Notes under the pieces: model-generated
Database searches by the model: none
Seen by the model: the letters and a program-made list of their open reading frames with translations, nothing else
What the model was told of the DNA's origin: nothing
Position numbers and translations under genes: made by a program
Origin: Chloroflexota bacterium
GTDB taxonomy: Bacteria > Chloroflexota > Dehalococcoidia > Bin125
NCBI GenBank assembly: GCA_009838915.1
Contig: VXQT01000027.1
Location: forward strand, 82,142 to 146,141
DNA: 64,000 nt
Reading direction: 5' to 3'
In this document: piece after piece, positions 50,143 through 60,100 of the stretch
How the letters are laid out: each line of letters begins with the position of its first letter
Position numbering within the stretch: the first letter of the stretch is position 1

Positions 50143-51510
50143 CTAAAGTCCGAGTTCGGACTCGAGCGTGGCGATGGCTCGGGAGATTCGGTTGACGAGT
50201 TCGTCGGCCTCTTCGAGGTTGGTCGTCAGTGGCGGGGCGAAGGGGATGGCTGCGCCGCCGCGGGCCAGAACACCCTCGTCGCGCAGGTACTGCGTGACGC
50301 GAGCCTGGACGTTGTCCGCCTCGTCGAAGTCCTCGCCGGAGGCCGGGTCCTTCTTCAGCTCGATGACCTGCATCAGGCCGATACCTCGAGTGTGGTGGAT
50401 GGTGCGGTGCTGCTCGCGCAGTTGCACGAGGCGAGAGCGGACGTGCTCGCCGACGCGGGCGGAGTTCTCGACCAGGCCTTCGCGTTCGATGATGTTGAGA
50501 TTGCCCAGCGCGACTGCGCAGGAGACGGGGTTGGCGCCCCAAGTGATGCCGCCGATCGTGCCGTCCTTGCCGGCTTCCTCGAAGGTGCGGGCAATGTTGT
50601 CGTTGACGAGCGTGGCGGCGATCGGCGAGTAGCCGGACGAGATCTGCTTGGCTGTGGTCATGATGTCCGGCTCGACGTCGAAATGGTCCATGCCGAACCA
50701 CTTACCGGTGCGGCCGAAGCCGTTGATTACTTCGTCGGCGATCAAGACGATGTCGTGCTTGTCGCAGATCTCGCGCAGCGTCTTCCAGTAGGCCTTGTCG
50801 GGGACGTAGCTGCCGTTGGCGGTAGAGATTGGCTCGGCGATCATCGCGGCGACGGTACCTGGTCCGGCAGCCATGATCGTGTCCTCGATGGTGCGGGCGC
50901 AGAAGACGTCACAGTCGGGGAAGGTCTTCTCGTAGGGGCAGCGGTCGCAGTTGACGTTGGGCACGTGGATCGAACCGGGCACGAGCGGTTCGTAGGGCGC
51001 GCGCATCGAGTAGGCGGCGGCGTTGACCGAGAGCGCGCCCGCGGTCTGACCGTGGTAAGAGCCGATTCGCGAGATGACCTTGAACTTCTCACCGTTACCG
51101 CGAATGTGGTGGTAGTGCTTGGCGATCTTGAGCGCATTCTCAACGGCCTCGGAGCCGCCGTTGACGAAGACGGCCTTGCGAATCGTTGAGGGGGTGAGGT
51201 CGAAGAGCTTCGACGCGAGCGCGACTGCGGGCTCGGATGCGTAGGCGAAAGTGTTCTGGTACGCCAGATTGGACATCTGCTCGTGTGCGATGTCGGCCAA
51301 CTCGGTGCGGCCGTGACCGACGGCATTGAGCCAGAGTCCCGACATCGCGTCGATGTACTCGCGGCCCTGGTCATCGTGGAGGAAAATGCCCTCGCCTTTC
51401 TGGATCACGAGTAGTCCGTCGTCGGCGGCGAGGTCGGCGTGGGACTGGGTGGGGATCCAGAGATGCTCAAGCGATTGCTGGCGGAGAGCGGTCTGTGTTT
51501 GCGTGGTCAT
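50143..51510 (-). CDS. Class III PLP-dependent aminotransferase
   Basis: 455 residues. Seen: EYIDAMSGLWLNAVGHGR, VFVNGGSEAVENALKIAKH, SYHGQTAGALSVNA, IAEPISTANGSYVPDKAYW, LIADEVINGFGRTGKWFG (PLP-Asp), MTTAKQISSGYSPIAAT with the PLP lysine, and GGITWGANPVSCAVALGNL. This matches omega-transaminases that use beta-alanine, taurine, putrescine or similar donors with pyruvate as acceptor. A Cys-rich insert (NCDRCPYEKTFPDCDVFC) in the middle is seen in some members. The specific amine is not evident. Confidence 0.93.
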   Translation of the reverse strand: MTTQTQTALRQQSLEHLWIPTQSHADLAADDGLLVIQKGEGIFLHDDQGREYIDAMSGLWLNAVGHGRTELADIAHEQMSNLAYQNTFAYASEPAVALASKLFDLTPSTIRKAVFVNGGSEAVENALKIAKHYHHIRGNGEKFKVISRIGSYHGQTAGALSVNAAAYSMRAPYEPLVPGSIHVPNVNCDRCPYEKTFPDCDVFCARTIEDTIMAAGPGTVAAMIAEPISTANGSYVPDKAYWKTLREICDKHDIVLIADEVINGFGRTGKWFGMDHFDVEPDIMTTAKQISSGYSPIAATLVNDNIARTFEEAGKDGTIGGITWGANPVSCAVALGNLNIIEREGLVENSARVGEHVRSRLVQLREQHRTIHHTRGIGLMQVIELKKDPASGEDFDEADNVQARVTQYLRDEGVLARGGAAIPFAPPLTTNLEEADELVNRISRAIATLESELGL

Positions 51511-51572
51511 GCAAGGTCCTGTCGTGCAGTGGGTTGTTCGGACAGGATAGGGGCAGCGCGGTCGCGCTGGGG

Positions 51573-51628
51573 GGAGCCCCCCTCTGCCTTCGGCATCTCC
51601 CCCCGCCTGCGGCGGGGGGAGAGGGGAA
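51573..51628 (+). repeat. REP-like element, forward copy
   Basis: GAGCCCCCCTCTG; TGCC-TTC-GGCA and CCCCCCGCC-TGC-GGCGGGGGG, tail AGAGGGGA. It lies between the aminotransferase start and the GNAT gene stop. Confidence 0.87.
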
Positions 51629-51637
51629 CGAGGTGAG

Positions 51638-52243
51638 TCAGCGTTGGGCGGATGTGGGGGCGCCCCGGGCTCGGAGATCGTAGGCCATGACGACGAGGTC
51701 TCGGAGGCGACCGCTGCGGTCCATGACCCAACCTGGCAGCGTGGCGACGGCCTGGAAGCCGAGCGATTCGAAGACGGCCTGGGCGCTGTGCTGGTCGTGA
51801 GTCATGCGCGCGGAGATGCGTTCCAGGCCGATCGAGTCGGCGATCGCGAAGATCTCCTCGGCCAGGAATCGGCCCAGGCCCTGACCACGGATCTGCGAGT
51901 TGACGGTGACGCGGATCTCGCCGATGTGGTCGGTCCAGCCGGCTTCGTTGTGGACGAGGGATGCCTCGCCGACGATGTCGCCGGTGTCGACGGCGAGCAC
52001 CGTGGTGGTTCGATGTTCAGCGATGTTCTGGAGCCAGCGATCGACGACGCCTTCGTCGGTGATGTCCCAGGGCAGGTAGAGCAGGTCATCGGTCGAGAGC
52101 GAACGGGCGAAAGCGAGGAAACGGGACTTGTCCGCTTCGCTCATCAGGCGCATGTCGATCTCTCGGCCGCCGCGCAGGGTGGCGCGGCTGGGATATCGCC
52201 GCGCGATCAGGGCGGCTTGGCGGGCGGATGCTTCGGTGGTCAT
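51638..52243 (-). CDS. GNAT-family N-acetyltransferase
   Basis: 201 residues. Seen: RGGREIDMRLMSEADKSRFL at the start (GNAT beta1 region), TTVLAVDTGDIVGEASLVHN, GEIRVTVNSQIRGQGLGRFL with the acetyl-CoA pyrophosphate loop RGQGLG, and FESLGFQAVATLPGWVMDR near the end, a typical GNAT closure. The substrate is unknown; a C-terminal 15-residue tail follows the core. The start ATG 52243 precedes a region shared with no other gene. Confidence 0.9.
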   Translation of the reverse strand: MTTEASARQAALIARRYPSRATLRGGREIDMRLMSEADKSRFLAFARSLSTDDLLYLPWDITDEGVVDRWLQNIAEHRTTTVLAVDTGDIVGEASLVHNEAGWTDHIGEIRVTVNSQIRGQGLGRFLAEEIFAIADSIGLERISARMTHDQHSAQAVFESLGFQAVATLPGWVMDRSGRLRDLVVMAYDLRARGAPTSAQR

Positions 52244-52375
52244 CGGTCTTCTCCCGTTTCACTGTCCTGACGCGACGGCGGCGGCTTGACTTGGGGTGTG
52301 CGTTCGCGTGCGCGCAGAGTACCATCGCCCATCCGAACCTGATTGCAAGGGCGATGCGATCGGGTTGTCGGTTCT

Positions 52376-52927
52376 TCAGCTTGAGGGCGGGCGCCAGCGG
52401 GTGGTCTTGGGCTGGAGTCGAGCGCCGCGGTCGGCGGCAGAGTCGGCCTCAATCAGTACCTCGTCGCCGGGATACATGGTGCCCTGGCGGACAACGCGGG
52501 CGTAGAGCCGCGAGCGGCCGGGATGAGTGGCCTGGTTGATGCGGTTGAAGTCGCCGTCACGGAAGCAGTGTCCGATGATTCTGCAGGGCGCGGCGTAGGA
52601 GGTGATCTCGACCACGACCTGTTCGCCCAGGTGCACGCGCGAGCCGGGTACGAGCTTTTTCCAATCGATGCCGCGGATGGTGACGTTCTCGCCGGTCGTG
52701 CCAGGGCCAATCTGGTGTCCGTCGGCGCGCAGTTGATCGAGGATTTCAGCGGAGAAGAGGCAGACAGCGCGTTCCGTGCCGCCATGGTGGCGTCGGTCGC
52801 GCTGACGGTCGCGGGTCAGGCCGTACTCGTTGACCACAGCCTCGGGAACCGCGCGCTTGGGCACTCCGCCGGGGGAGACGTTGAGTTGCTCGATGCGGCC
52901 TGTCGTACTGGGTTTGGCTGTGGTCAT
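52376..52927 (-). CDS. MOSC-domain protein
   Basis: 183 residues with a MOSC domain: IEQLNVSPGGVPKRAVPEAV, ICP-like part RAVCLFSAEILDQLRADGH, TGENVTIRGIDWKKLVPGS, and the conserved Cys in YAAPCRIIGHCF. MOSC proteins bind a molybdenum cofactor or transfer sulphur. The expected GxGxxGxGxT is replaced by PGTTGENVT. It is compatible with the mogA-like gene at 5.4 kb. A 132-nt gap separates it from the GNAT gene. Confidence 0.9.
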   Translation of the reverse strand: MTTAKPSTTGRIEQLNVSPGGVPKRAVPEAVVNEYGLTRDRQRDRRHHGGTERAVCLFSAEILDQLRADGHQIGPGTTGENVTIRGIDWKKLVPGSRVHLGEQVVVEITSYAAPCRIIGHCFRDGDFNRINQATHPGRSRLYARVVRQGTMYPGDEVLIEADSAADRGARLQPKTTRWRPPSS

Positions 52928-52970
52928 GTCGCTGCTCGCCTTACAACCGAGGTTGGCACGATTCTAGAGG

Positions 52971-54662
52971 TTATCTCGCGGTGTGCCCCCCTCTGCCTTC
53001 GGCATCTCCCCCCGCCTTCGGCGGGGGGAGATGGGACTCACGCCATTGGGCGATCATGCCGTCGACGTAGAGGACTCGGAGGGCGGTCAGGAGGCCTGGG
53101 AGGAGTTGAGCCCGTTGCTGTTCGTCGATTCCGTCCAGCAGGTCGTCGAACAGGTCTCCCACTGTTCGGATTCCGTCGATTCTTGATGCGAGGGCGGCGA
53201 TCAGGGTTGAGATTGGCGCGCCCTGTGGCCGCGAGGCCGAGGAGATCACGGCGCCCCACTCGAACTGTCCGTCGCCGACGATCGGCTTGCGGGCGAGGGT
53301 GACGCCGTCGGCGAGGCTGGGTACGGCGTCGAGCATGGGGCTGCGATTTGGCCAGGCGGTGTCGATCAGCCGGGCCATCTCGGCATCGCGGCGCTCTCGC
53401 TCCTGCTCGACGGCGGCGACGCCCTGTACGAAGTCTGGCGGCGCCTCGCCGCGCTCCAGCACGACGCGCTCATAGCCCTGCGGCGGCTGTCCTGCGACTG
53501 CGGCGACGAACGCCTCGCGCGGGGAGACGTCATCGCCGCTCTGCGTGATTCGACGCGCTTCCCAGAAATAGGAGTCGGAGGTGCGGTTCGAGGCGTAGAA
53601 GAGGGCGGCCATCTCGCGGAACCGGTGGTACTGCTGCATGTAGAGCTGGGTGTAGACCTCGGCGGCCGGTGCGCGCATCTCGGGATCGCGCAGGGCGGAG
53701 GTGACGTAGGCGGAGGCCAGCAACGCGGACGAGAGCGCGAGATGGACGCCTGAGGAGAAAAGCGGGTCGATGAAGCAGGCGGCGTCGCCGACGAGGATGT
53801 AACCGTCGCCGACGAGCCGCTGCGAGGTGTAGGACCAGTCGCGAATGATTCGCGGTTCGTCGATCGGTTCGGCCGCCGAGAGCATCTCGGCAGTCTTGGC
53901 GGTCAAAGCAAGCTGGTCTCGATAGAACTGGTCGGTCGCCTGCTCAGCCAACCGCGCTCCGCCCCAGGCGGCGTCGACGACGACACCGACCGACATGACG
54001 TCGTCGGGCAGGGGGATGGCCCAGGACCAGCCGTGCTCGTAGGCCTCGATGAAGATGTTGCCGGCGTCGGGTTCCGGCAAGCGGTCGGCGCCTCGGTGGT
54101 AGCTGTAGACGGCGAGGTTGCGGAAGAACTCGTCGTTGACCCTGAGATCGAGACGCCGGGCGATGAAGCCGTTCTGGCCGCTGGCATCGACGATCCAGTC
54201 GGGAGCGAACTCCTGCGTCGCGCCGTCTGGCGACTCGACCTTCAGCGCGGTTGGCTTGTCCCGATCGAGGGCGACGTCGGTGACGCGCCAGCCCTCGCGG
54301 ACAACGACGCCGCTGCGCTCGGCGTTGCGCAGGAGCATCTGGTCGAAGGTCGGACGCCAGACCTGGTAGGCGTGGGGATAGCTGGCGTTGGTCTCGGCGA
54401 AGTGCCAGGACCACGGTTCGGGGTCGCTTCCCCAGACCATGGTTGCGCCGTACTTGGGCGTGAAACCGGCGGCCTCGATCTCGTCGATCACACCGAGGTT
54501 TTCGAGGATGGGGATCGAGGCGGGGAGCAGCGATTCGCCGACGTGTTCTCGGGGGAAGATCTCGCGCTCGAAGAGGGTGACATCGAATCCCTGCCGGGCG
54601 AGCAGGGTGGCGACGGTGGATCCGCCGGGTCCTCCGCCAATGACGGTGATCTGGTGGGTCAT
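52971..54662 (-). CDS. Flavin-dependent halogenase-like oxidoreductase
   Basis: 563 residues from ATG 54662. Seen: ITVIGGGPGGSTVATLLA (FAD), FPREHVGESLLPASIPILEN, DWIVDASGQNGFIARRLD, and HGWSWAIPLPDDVMSVGVV, which contains the WxWxIP motif of flavin-dependent halogenases. DRFF-like middle LVGDAACFIDPLFSSGVHLA is typical of geranylgeranyl-reductase/halogenase oxidases. The last ~20 residues (LPPPKAGGDAEGRGG) are encoded by a REP-like element, which also supplies the stop. Halogenases need a reduced-flavin partner; the active-site Lys of tryptophan halogenases was not located. It may instead be a dehydrogenase. Confidence 0.78.
   Translation of the reverse strand: MTHQITVIGGGPGGSTVATLLARQGFDVTLFEREIFPREHVGESLLPASIPILENLGVIDEIEAAGFTPKYGATMVWGSDPEPWSWHFAETNASYPHAYQVWRPTFDQMLLRNAERSGVVVREGWRVTDVALDRDKPTALKVESPDGATQEFAPDWIVDASGQNGFIARRLDLRVNDEFFRNLAVYSYHRGADRLPEPDAGNIFIEAYEHGWSWAIPLPDDVMSVGVVVDAAWGGARLAEQATDQFYRDQLALTAKTAEMLSAAEPIDEPRIIRDWSYTSQRLVGDGYILVGDAACFIDPLFSSGVHLALSSALLASAYVTSALRDPEMRAPAAEVYTQLYMQQYHRFREMAALFYASNRTSDSYFWEARRITQSGDDVSPREAFVAAVAGQPPQGYERVVLERGEAPPDFVQGVAAVEQERERRDAEMARLIDTAWPNRSPMLDAVPSLADGVTLARKPIVGDGQFEWGAVISSASRPQGAPISTLIAALASRIDGIRTVGDLFDDLLDGIDEQQRAQLLPGLLTALRVLYVDGMIAQWRESHLPPPKAGGDAEGRGGHTAR
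52983..53035 (+). repeat. REP-like element, forward copy, overlapping halogenase-like 3' end
   Basis: GTGCCCCCCTCTG; TGCC-TTC-GGCA and CCCCCCGCC-TTC-GGCGGGGGG, tail AGATGGGA. It lies within the last codons of the halogenase-like gene. Confidence 0.87.
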
Positions 54663-54701
54663 GGGAGGATCGTAGTTGGTAGGTGCAATCGTGGGCTGGG
54701 G

Positions 54702-54758
54702 AGTGCCCCCCTCTGTCACTACGTGACATCTCCCCCCGCTTCGCGGGGGGAGATGGGA
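54702..54758 (+). repeat. REP-like element, forward copy
   Basis: GTGCCCCCCTCTG; TGTCAC-TAC-GTGACA and CCCCCCGC-TTC-GCGGGGGG, tail AGATGGGA. It is followed by a terminator-like hairpin. It lies between the halogenase-like and LLM genes. Confidence 0.87.
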
Positions 54759-54763
54759 AAGGG

Positions 54764-54801
54764 AGAGACCCGCGCCTCCGCAATCGGGGGCGCGGGTCTC
54801 T
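54764..54801 (-). terminator. Hairpin terminator after the LLM gene
   Basis: AGAGACCCGCGCC and GGCGCGGGTCTCT pair as a perfect 13-bp stem around a 12-nt loop, 23 nt past the LLM stop. No clear U tract follows on the minus strand (CCCTTTCCC), so it may be weak or need a factor. Confidence 0.6.
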
Positions 54802-54824
54802 GTGGGTTGGGCCTGGTATCGCGG

Positions 54825-56120
54825 CTAGTCGCCCGACATTGGGGCTCCGGTCTGGGTGTCGACTTCGAAGGCTCCCTTGAGGTCGAGTTCCTTGCCCATC
54901 TCGCGGACGGCGGGGATGACTTCCTCGCCGAACAGGCGGAGGGAGCGCATCGCGTCGTCGTGGTTCATGGCGCCGTCGCCGTCCCAGAAGAAGATGTTGC
55001 CGGGGCGCAGCTCTTCGAGGACGTGGCGGATCTTGGGGATCACGGTCTTGGGCGTACCCGTGATGATCGAGTACTTGTTGACCTGCTCCTCGTAGGTGCC
55101 GAAGGCGTCGGCGTCCTGCTTGTCCTGCTCGGCGGCCTGCTCGGCCAGGGCGGCCTTCTGGGCCTCCTGGCGGCCGCGGGCGGCGGCGGCGAAGGTGGTC
55201 ACGGTCGGCAGGAGCGCCGTGCGGCTGGTCAGACCGGGCAGGTTCTGCAGGTTGCTGCGGACCGTGCCCTGGTTGCCCTCGAGGAACGGGTTGGCGGGAC
55301 CGGAGATGTACTTGCGTCCGGCTTCTTCGGCCAACTCTTCGGTCTCGTCGACGTGGACCTTGAAGAGGTAGCCGTGGTGCTCGGTCGAGGCCTCGTAGCC
55401 GTTCTCCTGCGCGACCTCGTCGTAGTACTGGAACGACTGCTTGGTCGGCTCGATCTCGGTGGCGAGCATGACGTAGGGATAGCGATGCTCGGCGCACCAC
55501 TTGACCGTGTTCCGCGACATGACGCCGGGAATCCAGATCTGCGGGTGCGGCTCCTGGTAGGGGCGGGCCCAGGGGTTGACGTAGCGGTACTGGTAATGCT
55601 CGCCTTCCCAGCGGAAGGGACCGGGGGTCGACCAGGCCTTGACGACGAAGTCGTGGGCTTCCTGGAAGCGCTCCCAGTTGAAGGGCGCCTGGGAGTTGTG
55701 GGCGACCGATTCTCGGCCCGTGCCGCGGACCCAGCCGGTGACCAGGCGGCCGCGCGAGATCATGTCAATCTCGGCGAGCTCCTCGGCCAGCCAGAGCGGG
55801 TCCTCCCAGATCGGCAGGACGTTGCCGAGCAGGACGATCTTGGCGCGCTTGGTGATGCGCGCGAGGATCGCCGCTTCGACGTTCATCACGCCGCCCATGC
55901 AGAAGGGCGTCGAGTGATGCTCGTTGAGCATCAGGCCGTCAAAGCCCATCTCCTCGGCGTAGACCTTCTCGTCGAGGTAGCGGTTGTAGAGTTCGGCGCC
56001 GATACGGGGGTTGTAGTCCCCGTTGGTCATGCCCAGGTCTTCGATCTCACGCCCGGTCGCGCCGACCCAGCCTGATTCGAAGTCCTGGTAGGGACGTTCC
56101 GTGAAATAGCCAACGAACAT
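54825..56120 (-). CDS. LLM-class flavin-dependent monooxygenase
   Basis: 431 residues with a luciferase-like TIM barrel. Seen: FDGLMLNEHHSTPFCMGG, ARITKRAKIVLLGNVLPI, DMISRGRLVTGWVRGTG, PQIWIPGVMSRNTVKWC, and the C-terminal PGNIFFWDGDGAMNHDDAMR. It has a long Ala/Glu-rich insert around 300-345 (ARGRQEAQKAALAEQAAEQD). Such FMNH2-dependent monooxygenases oxidise alkanes, nitriloacetate, EDTA or sulfonates; many paralogues occur in SAR202 Chloroflexota. Downstream is a hydrolase; upstream a halogenase-like flavoprotein. No flavin reductase is seen here. Confidence 0.9.
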   Translation of the reverse strand: MFVGYFTERPYQDFESGWVGATGREIEDLGMTNGDYNPRIGAELYNRYLDEKVYAEEMGFDGLMLNEHHSTPFCMGGVMNVEAAILARITKRAKIVLLGNVLPIWEDPLWLAEELAEIDMISRGRLVTGWVRGTGRESVAHNSQAPFNWERFQEAHDFVVKAWSTPGPFRWEGEHYQYRYVNPWARPYQEPHPQIWIPGVMSRNTVKWCAEHRYPYVMLATEIEPTKQSFQYYDEVAQENGYEASTEHHGYLFKVHVDETEELAEEAGRKYISGPANPFLEGNQGTVRSNLQNLPGLTSRTALLPTVTTFAAAARGRQEAQKAALAEQAAEQDKQDADAFGTYEEQVNKYSIITGTPKTVIPKIRHVLEELRPGNIFFWDGDGAMNHDDAMRSLRLFGEEVIPAVREMGKELDLKGAFEVDTQTGAPMSGD

Positions 56121-56215
56121 GGTTCCGGTTCCTGTTCCTCCGGCTCAGTGCGGCAATGCCTGAGCCGATGCTGCGCTCCTGCAGATGATACGCGATCTCG
56201 AACGGCCTGCCGCGC

Positions 56216-57010
56216 CTAGAGCCCCGAGATGAACGAGTGGATCGCGTCGGCCGCGGCCTGTGGGTTCTCCAGTTCGACGAGGTGGCCCACGCCTTCAACG
56301 ACCTGCAGCGTGCTGTTGGGCAGGCTGGCGTTGTAGACCTCGGCCACGCCGATCGGCGTCACTCGGTCGTTCTCGCCCCAGAGCAGCAGCGTCGGCGTCT
56401 CGACCTCACCGATCAGGTGAGGAAGCTGGCGGTTGAACATCCACGGCTTCCAGGTCAGGCGGGCGGTCATTTCGCGGGAAAAGTCCCAGAGCTCCTTGAG
56501 TTCGGGCGCGGCCTCGTCGCCGAAGACTTCGGCGTAGGCCTCGTCGGAGGAGAAGCCGAGCTTCACATACTCCTCGAACTCGTAGAAGATCACGTCGGCG
56601 ATCTCGCCCTCTTCGGGCTGGACGCCGGCGGCGCCGACCAGGATCAGGCTGTCGAGTCCGTGCAGGTGCATCGCGGCGAGCTCGGCCGCGACCCAACCGC
56701 CGAAGCCCATGCCGACCATGTGCGCGTCGTTGTCGATGCCCATCTTATGCACGGCGCTGTGCAGCAGCATCGCGATGTCGCGCGGGTGCCGCGCCCAGAC
56801 GGGACGCTCCGACTGTCCGTAGCCGGGCATGTCGATCGCGGTCACCGTGTAGTTCTGGGCCAGAAAGTCGTAGAAGGGGATCCAACCGGGCGAGCCGGTG
56901 GAGTGATGGAAGACGACGATGTTGGGTCCGCTGCCGTCCTGCAGCGCATTCACCTTGAGGCCGGCGACCTCGACGGCGATCTGCGAGTGTGTCTCAGTCT
57001 GAGTGGTCAT
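56216..57010 (-). CDS. Alpha/beta hydrolase without the nucleophile serine
   Basis: 264 residues from ATG 57010, chosen because AGGAG lies 8 nt upstream; a longer frame from 57118 has no site. Seen: VVFHHSTGSPGWIPFYDF, VTAIDMPGYGQSER, LLLWGENDRVTPIGVAEV with the acid, and VVEGVGHLVELENP with the His. The nucleophile elbow reads GMGFGG in HMVGMGFGGWVAAELA, where the normal GxSxG Ser is Gly. It lies 95 nt upstream of the LLM gene on the same strand, probably co-transcribed. Confidence 0.87.
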   Translation of the reverse strand: MTTQTETHSQIAVEVAGLKVNALQDGSGPNIVVFHHSTGSPGWIPFYDFLAQNYTVTAIDMPGYGQSERPVWARHPRDIAMLLHSAVHKMGIDNDAHMVGMGFGGWVAAELAAMHLHGLDSLILVGAAGVQPEEGEIADVIFYEFEEYVKLGFSSDEAYAEVFGDEAAPELKELWDFSREMTARLTWKPWMFNRQLPHLIGEVETPTLLLWGENDRVTPIGVAEVYNASLPNSTLQVVEGVGHLVELENPQAAADAIHSFISGL

Positions 57011-57163
57011 ACGCGTGCTCCTGAGTCCCTGCCTGGGAGTGGATGGCTGGAAAGGCCTGGATCGTCGGTTGGACGAACTAGTTAGGCGCAGGCTAAAGGC
57101 CAATCGGAGGATGGGCAATCAGAGAGCGGTTCATAGTTCGCTCGGTCGTAGCATTGCAGCATC

Positions 57164-60100
57164 ATGCTTGGACTCCTGAGGCTGCTCCGACTCGCGGCAC
57201 TGCGCGAACTACGCGGCGGCTGGGCGCTAATGCTCGCGGCGTCGGCGCTGCTGATCATCGCCGCCTCCCTGGTCGCGTTGCCGCTCGTCTTCCGAGCGGC
57301 CGCGTCCGACCTCGCGCTGCGGGAGACGATCGAACAGTCCACCCGCGCCGTCCACTTCGCCGATCAGTCGCGCGGGTTTCGTCCGCCGGACCCGGCCGAC
57401 TTCGACGCGGTAACGGCGGCGTCGGAGGAGATCGAGGAGCGCCACCTGTCGCGCTTTGTTGGATTCGTCGGCGATTCGCGGCGGATCATGGAGACGCCAC
57501 GCAGCCTCGCGCGCTTTACCCGGCTCGACAACGGGATCAATGAAGCGCTGCTCGTGTACCTGATGTCGTTCGAGCGGCTGCAACTCAATGCGCGGCTGGT
57601 GCGCGGCGAGTGGGCTGAGCAGGCGGACGAAGTCGTGATCGGCGCGAGTCTGTCGGAGAAGCTGGCGATCGATGTCGGCAGCGTGATCCGCTTTAGCGAA
57701 CAGCAACAGTTCCTGATCACGGGCGTGATCGAGCCGGTCGCCGCCGACGTGACCCGGGTGCTGGCGCTGCACTACACCGACCTGTGGTTCGACTTGCAGA
57801 TCAACATTACGCCCGGCGGGGCGGAAGAGCCGTATTTCGGCCTGTTCTCCAGTCCGGAGACGCTGGTCAAGTTCGGCGCGCCGATTACTCACCGAATTCG
57901 CACCGAATGGCATACGGACGCGCTGAACTCGGACGACGTGGAGGCGGCGATTGAATCGCTGAGCGCCTGGGAACAGCAGCTCAATCGGCTTGAGGGCGGA
58001 TCGGCTTCGACGCTGCTGCTGACGACGCTGCAGCGGTTTGCGCGCGAGGCGCAGTTCTCGGCTGGACAGTCGCTGCTCGCAGGATTGCAGATTGCGGCGG
58101 TGGCGATGTTCGGCGTGGCGCTGGTCGGCCGGGTGATGGCGCAGCGGACTCGCGTGGATCGTGAGCGACTGGCTGCGCGCGGCGCGAAGCCGTGGCAGCA
58201 GGCAGGGGCGCAGGCGATGCTGGGGGGGCTGGCGGCGATACCGGCGGCCGCGCTTGGCGCTCCGCTGGCGGCGTTCGGGTTGAGTCATGCCGGTCGGCTT
58301 GACGCGGTGGCGCGGGTCTCGGGCGGGGAGCCGTTCGACACGCGCCTGACCTGGGAAGCGTGGGCGCTGGCGGTCGCGGGCGCGTTGATTGCCTGGATCG
58401 CCTTCGCCGCGCCGGCCTGGTTCGACTCGCGGCAGCGGGAGAATCCGCGCGTCGCCGCCGGCCGACCGCGCCGGCGCTCACTGGTCCAGCGGGCCTGGCT
58501 CGATGTGGCCTTGCTGGCGTTGGCGACGGTGCTGTTCCTGCAGTTCGAGACCGAGGCGTCCGGCGGTGCGTTCTCGGCGTTCGAGTCGGGCGGAATGAAC
58601 CCGGTGCTGATGCTGAGTCCGGGGCTGCTGCTGCTCGGCGCGGCGCTGACGATCATGCGCGTCGCGCCGCGCATCTGGGGGTTCGTGGCCCGGCTGCTCT
58701 CGCGACTGCCGATCCCCTCCTGGCTCTATCTCGGCGTGCTCAATGTCGCCCGCAATCCAACCGGGCCGATGCTGCTGACGGCGTTGACTGCGTTCATCAC
58801 GGCGGTCGGCCTGATCTCAGCGACCTACGCCTCCACAATCCGCACAGTCGAACGGGAACGGATCGAGTACGAGGTGGGATCCGATCTGCGCGGCGTGTCA
58901 ATCGGCGGGAATCTGTCCAACTCGACGGTCGGGCGGGTGACGGAACCGCTGGAGAGTCGCGACGGGATCACGTCGGCGGCGGCGTACCGCGGAATTGGCT
59001 CGGTCGGGGGCGACCGCGACGGCAGCCGCATCGTGCTGTTGGGACTGCAGACCAGCCGGGTCGGCGAAGCAGTACTGCTCGATGACGATTTGATTGGTTT
59101 GCCCGTCGAGGAGCTGCTGGCCGCAATTGCGAGGGAGCCGGGACGGGCTGGACAGGCGCTGCCCGACGGCGCGGAGGCGCTGTCGATCCGCGTGCGCAGC
59201 GATCCCGGCAACAGCAACCTGGAGATGGCGGCGAGAGTGATCGACGCGCACGGCCAGGTCCACATGCGACAGTTCCGCAGCAACACGGCGACGACGGTGG
59301 ACGACGAGTGGCAGACGCTGGAGGCGCCGTTCGCCGGGCTGTCACAGCCGTTGCGGATTGCGGCGATCGTGCTGCGTCCGCAAGCGCGGGTGGTGCGAGC
59401 GCCGACGGGCACGCTGTTCATCTCCGGTCTCGAAGCGCGGGTAGGCGAGCAGACCTTGCCTGTTGAGGCATTCGACGAGGCGGCGCCCTGGATTCCCGCG
59501 TCGAGCGGCGCGGGGGAAGACCGGATTGTGTTCTCCGGGGGCAGCCTGGAGTACCGCTGGTCGCAGCTTGATGCGAACGACGAACGGATCATCGTGCGCG
59601 AATCCCCCAACCTGCCGGTCAATGCGGCGATGGATCGGGCTTCGATGGAGGCCGCCGACCTGGAGACCGGCGACGTCGTGCCGATCGTGTTGAGCAACAC
59701 GAGCGTCCCCGTTCGGCTCACGGCGGCAGTCGAATACTTTCCGACACTGAATCCGGCCCAGGGTGGATTCCTGATCGCCGACTTGCTGGCGCTGCGCAGC
59801 GCGGCGCTGGTTGCGGCGGTGCGTGCCGTGCTGCCGATCACGGAAGTCTGGGCGCGCACGGACACCGGAGCGGCCAACGTGATCGCGGGGGAGCTACTGG
59901 ACGATGTGTACCTGTCGAGCACGGTGCTCAACGCCGACGCGAGGATTGCAGCGGCGGAGTCGGATCCGTTGCGCTCGGGCGGGACGGCGGCGCTGTTCGT
60001 GGTGGGATTTATCGGGCTGCTGATCGTCGGATCGGCGGCGCTGGTCTTTACGATGGCTGCGGCAGGCGGGGAGCGGGCACGAGAGTTTGCGCTGATGCGG

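Noticed and set aside
57011..57118. Long N-terminus of the alpha/beta hydrolase from 57118
   Set aside because: No ribosome-binding site and no conservation-like features; ATG 57010 has AGGAG.
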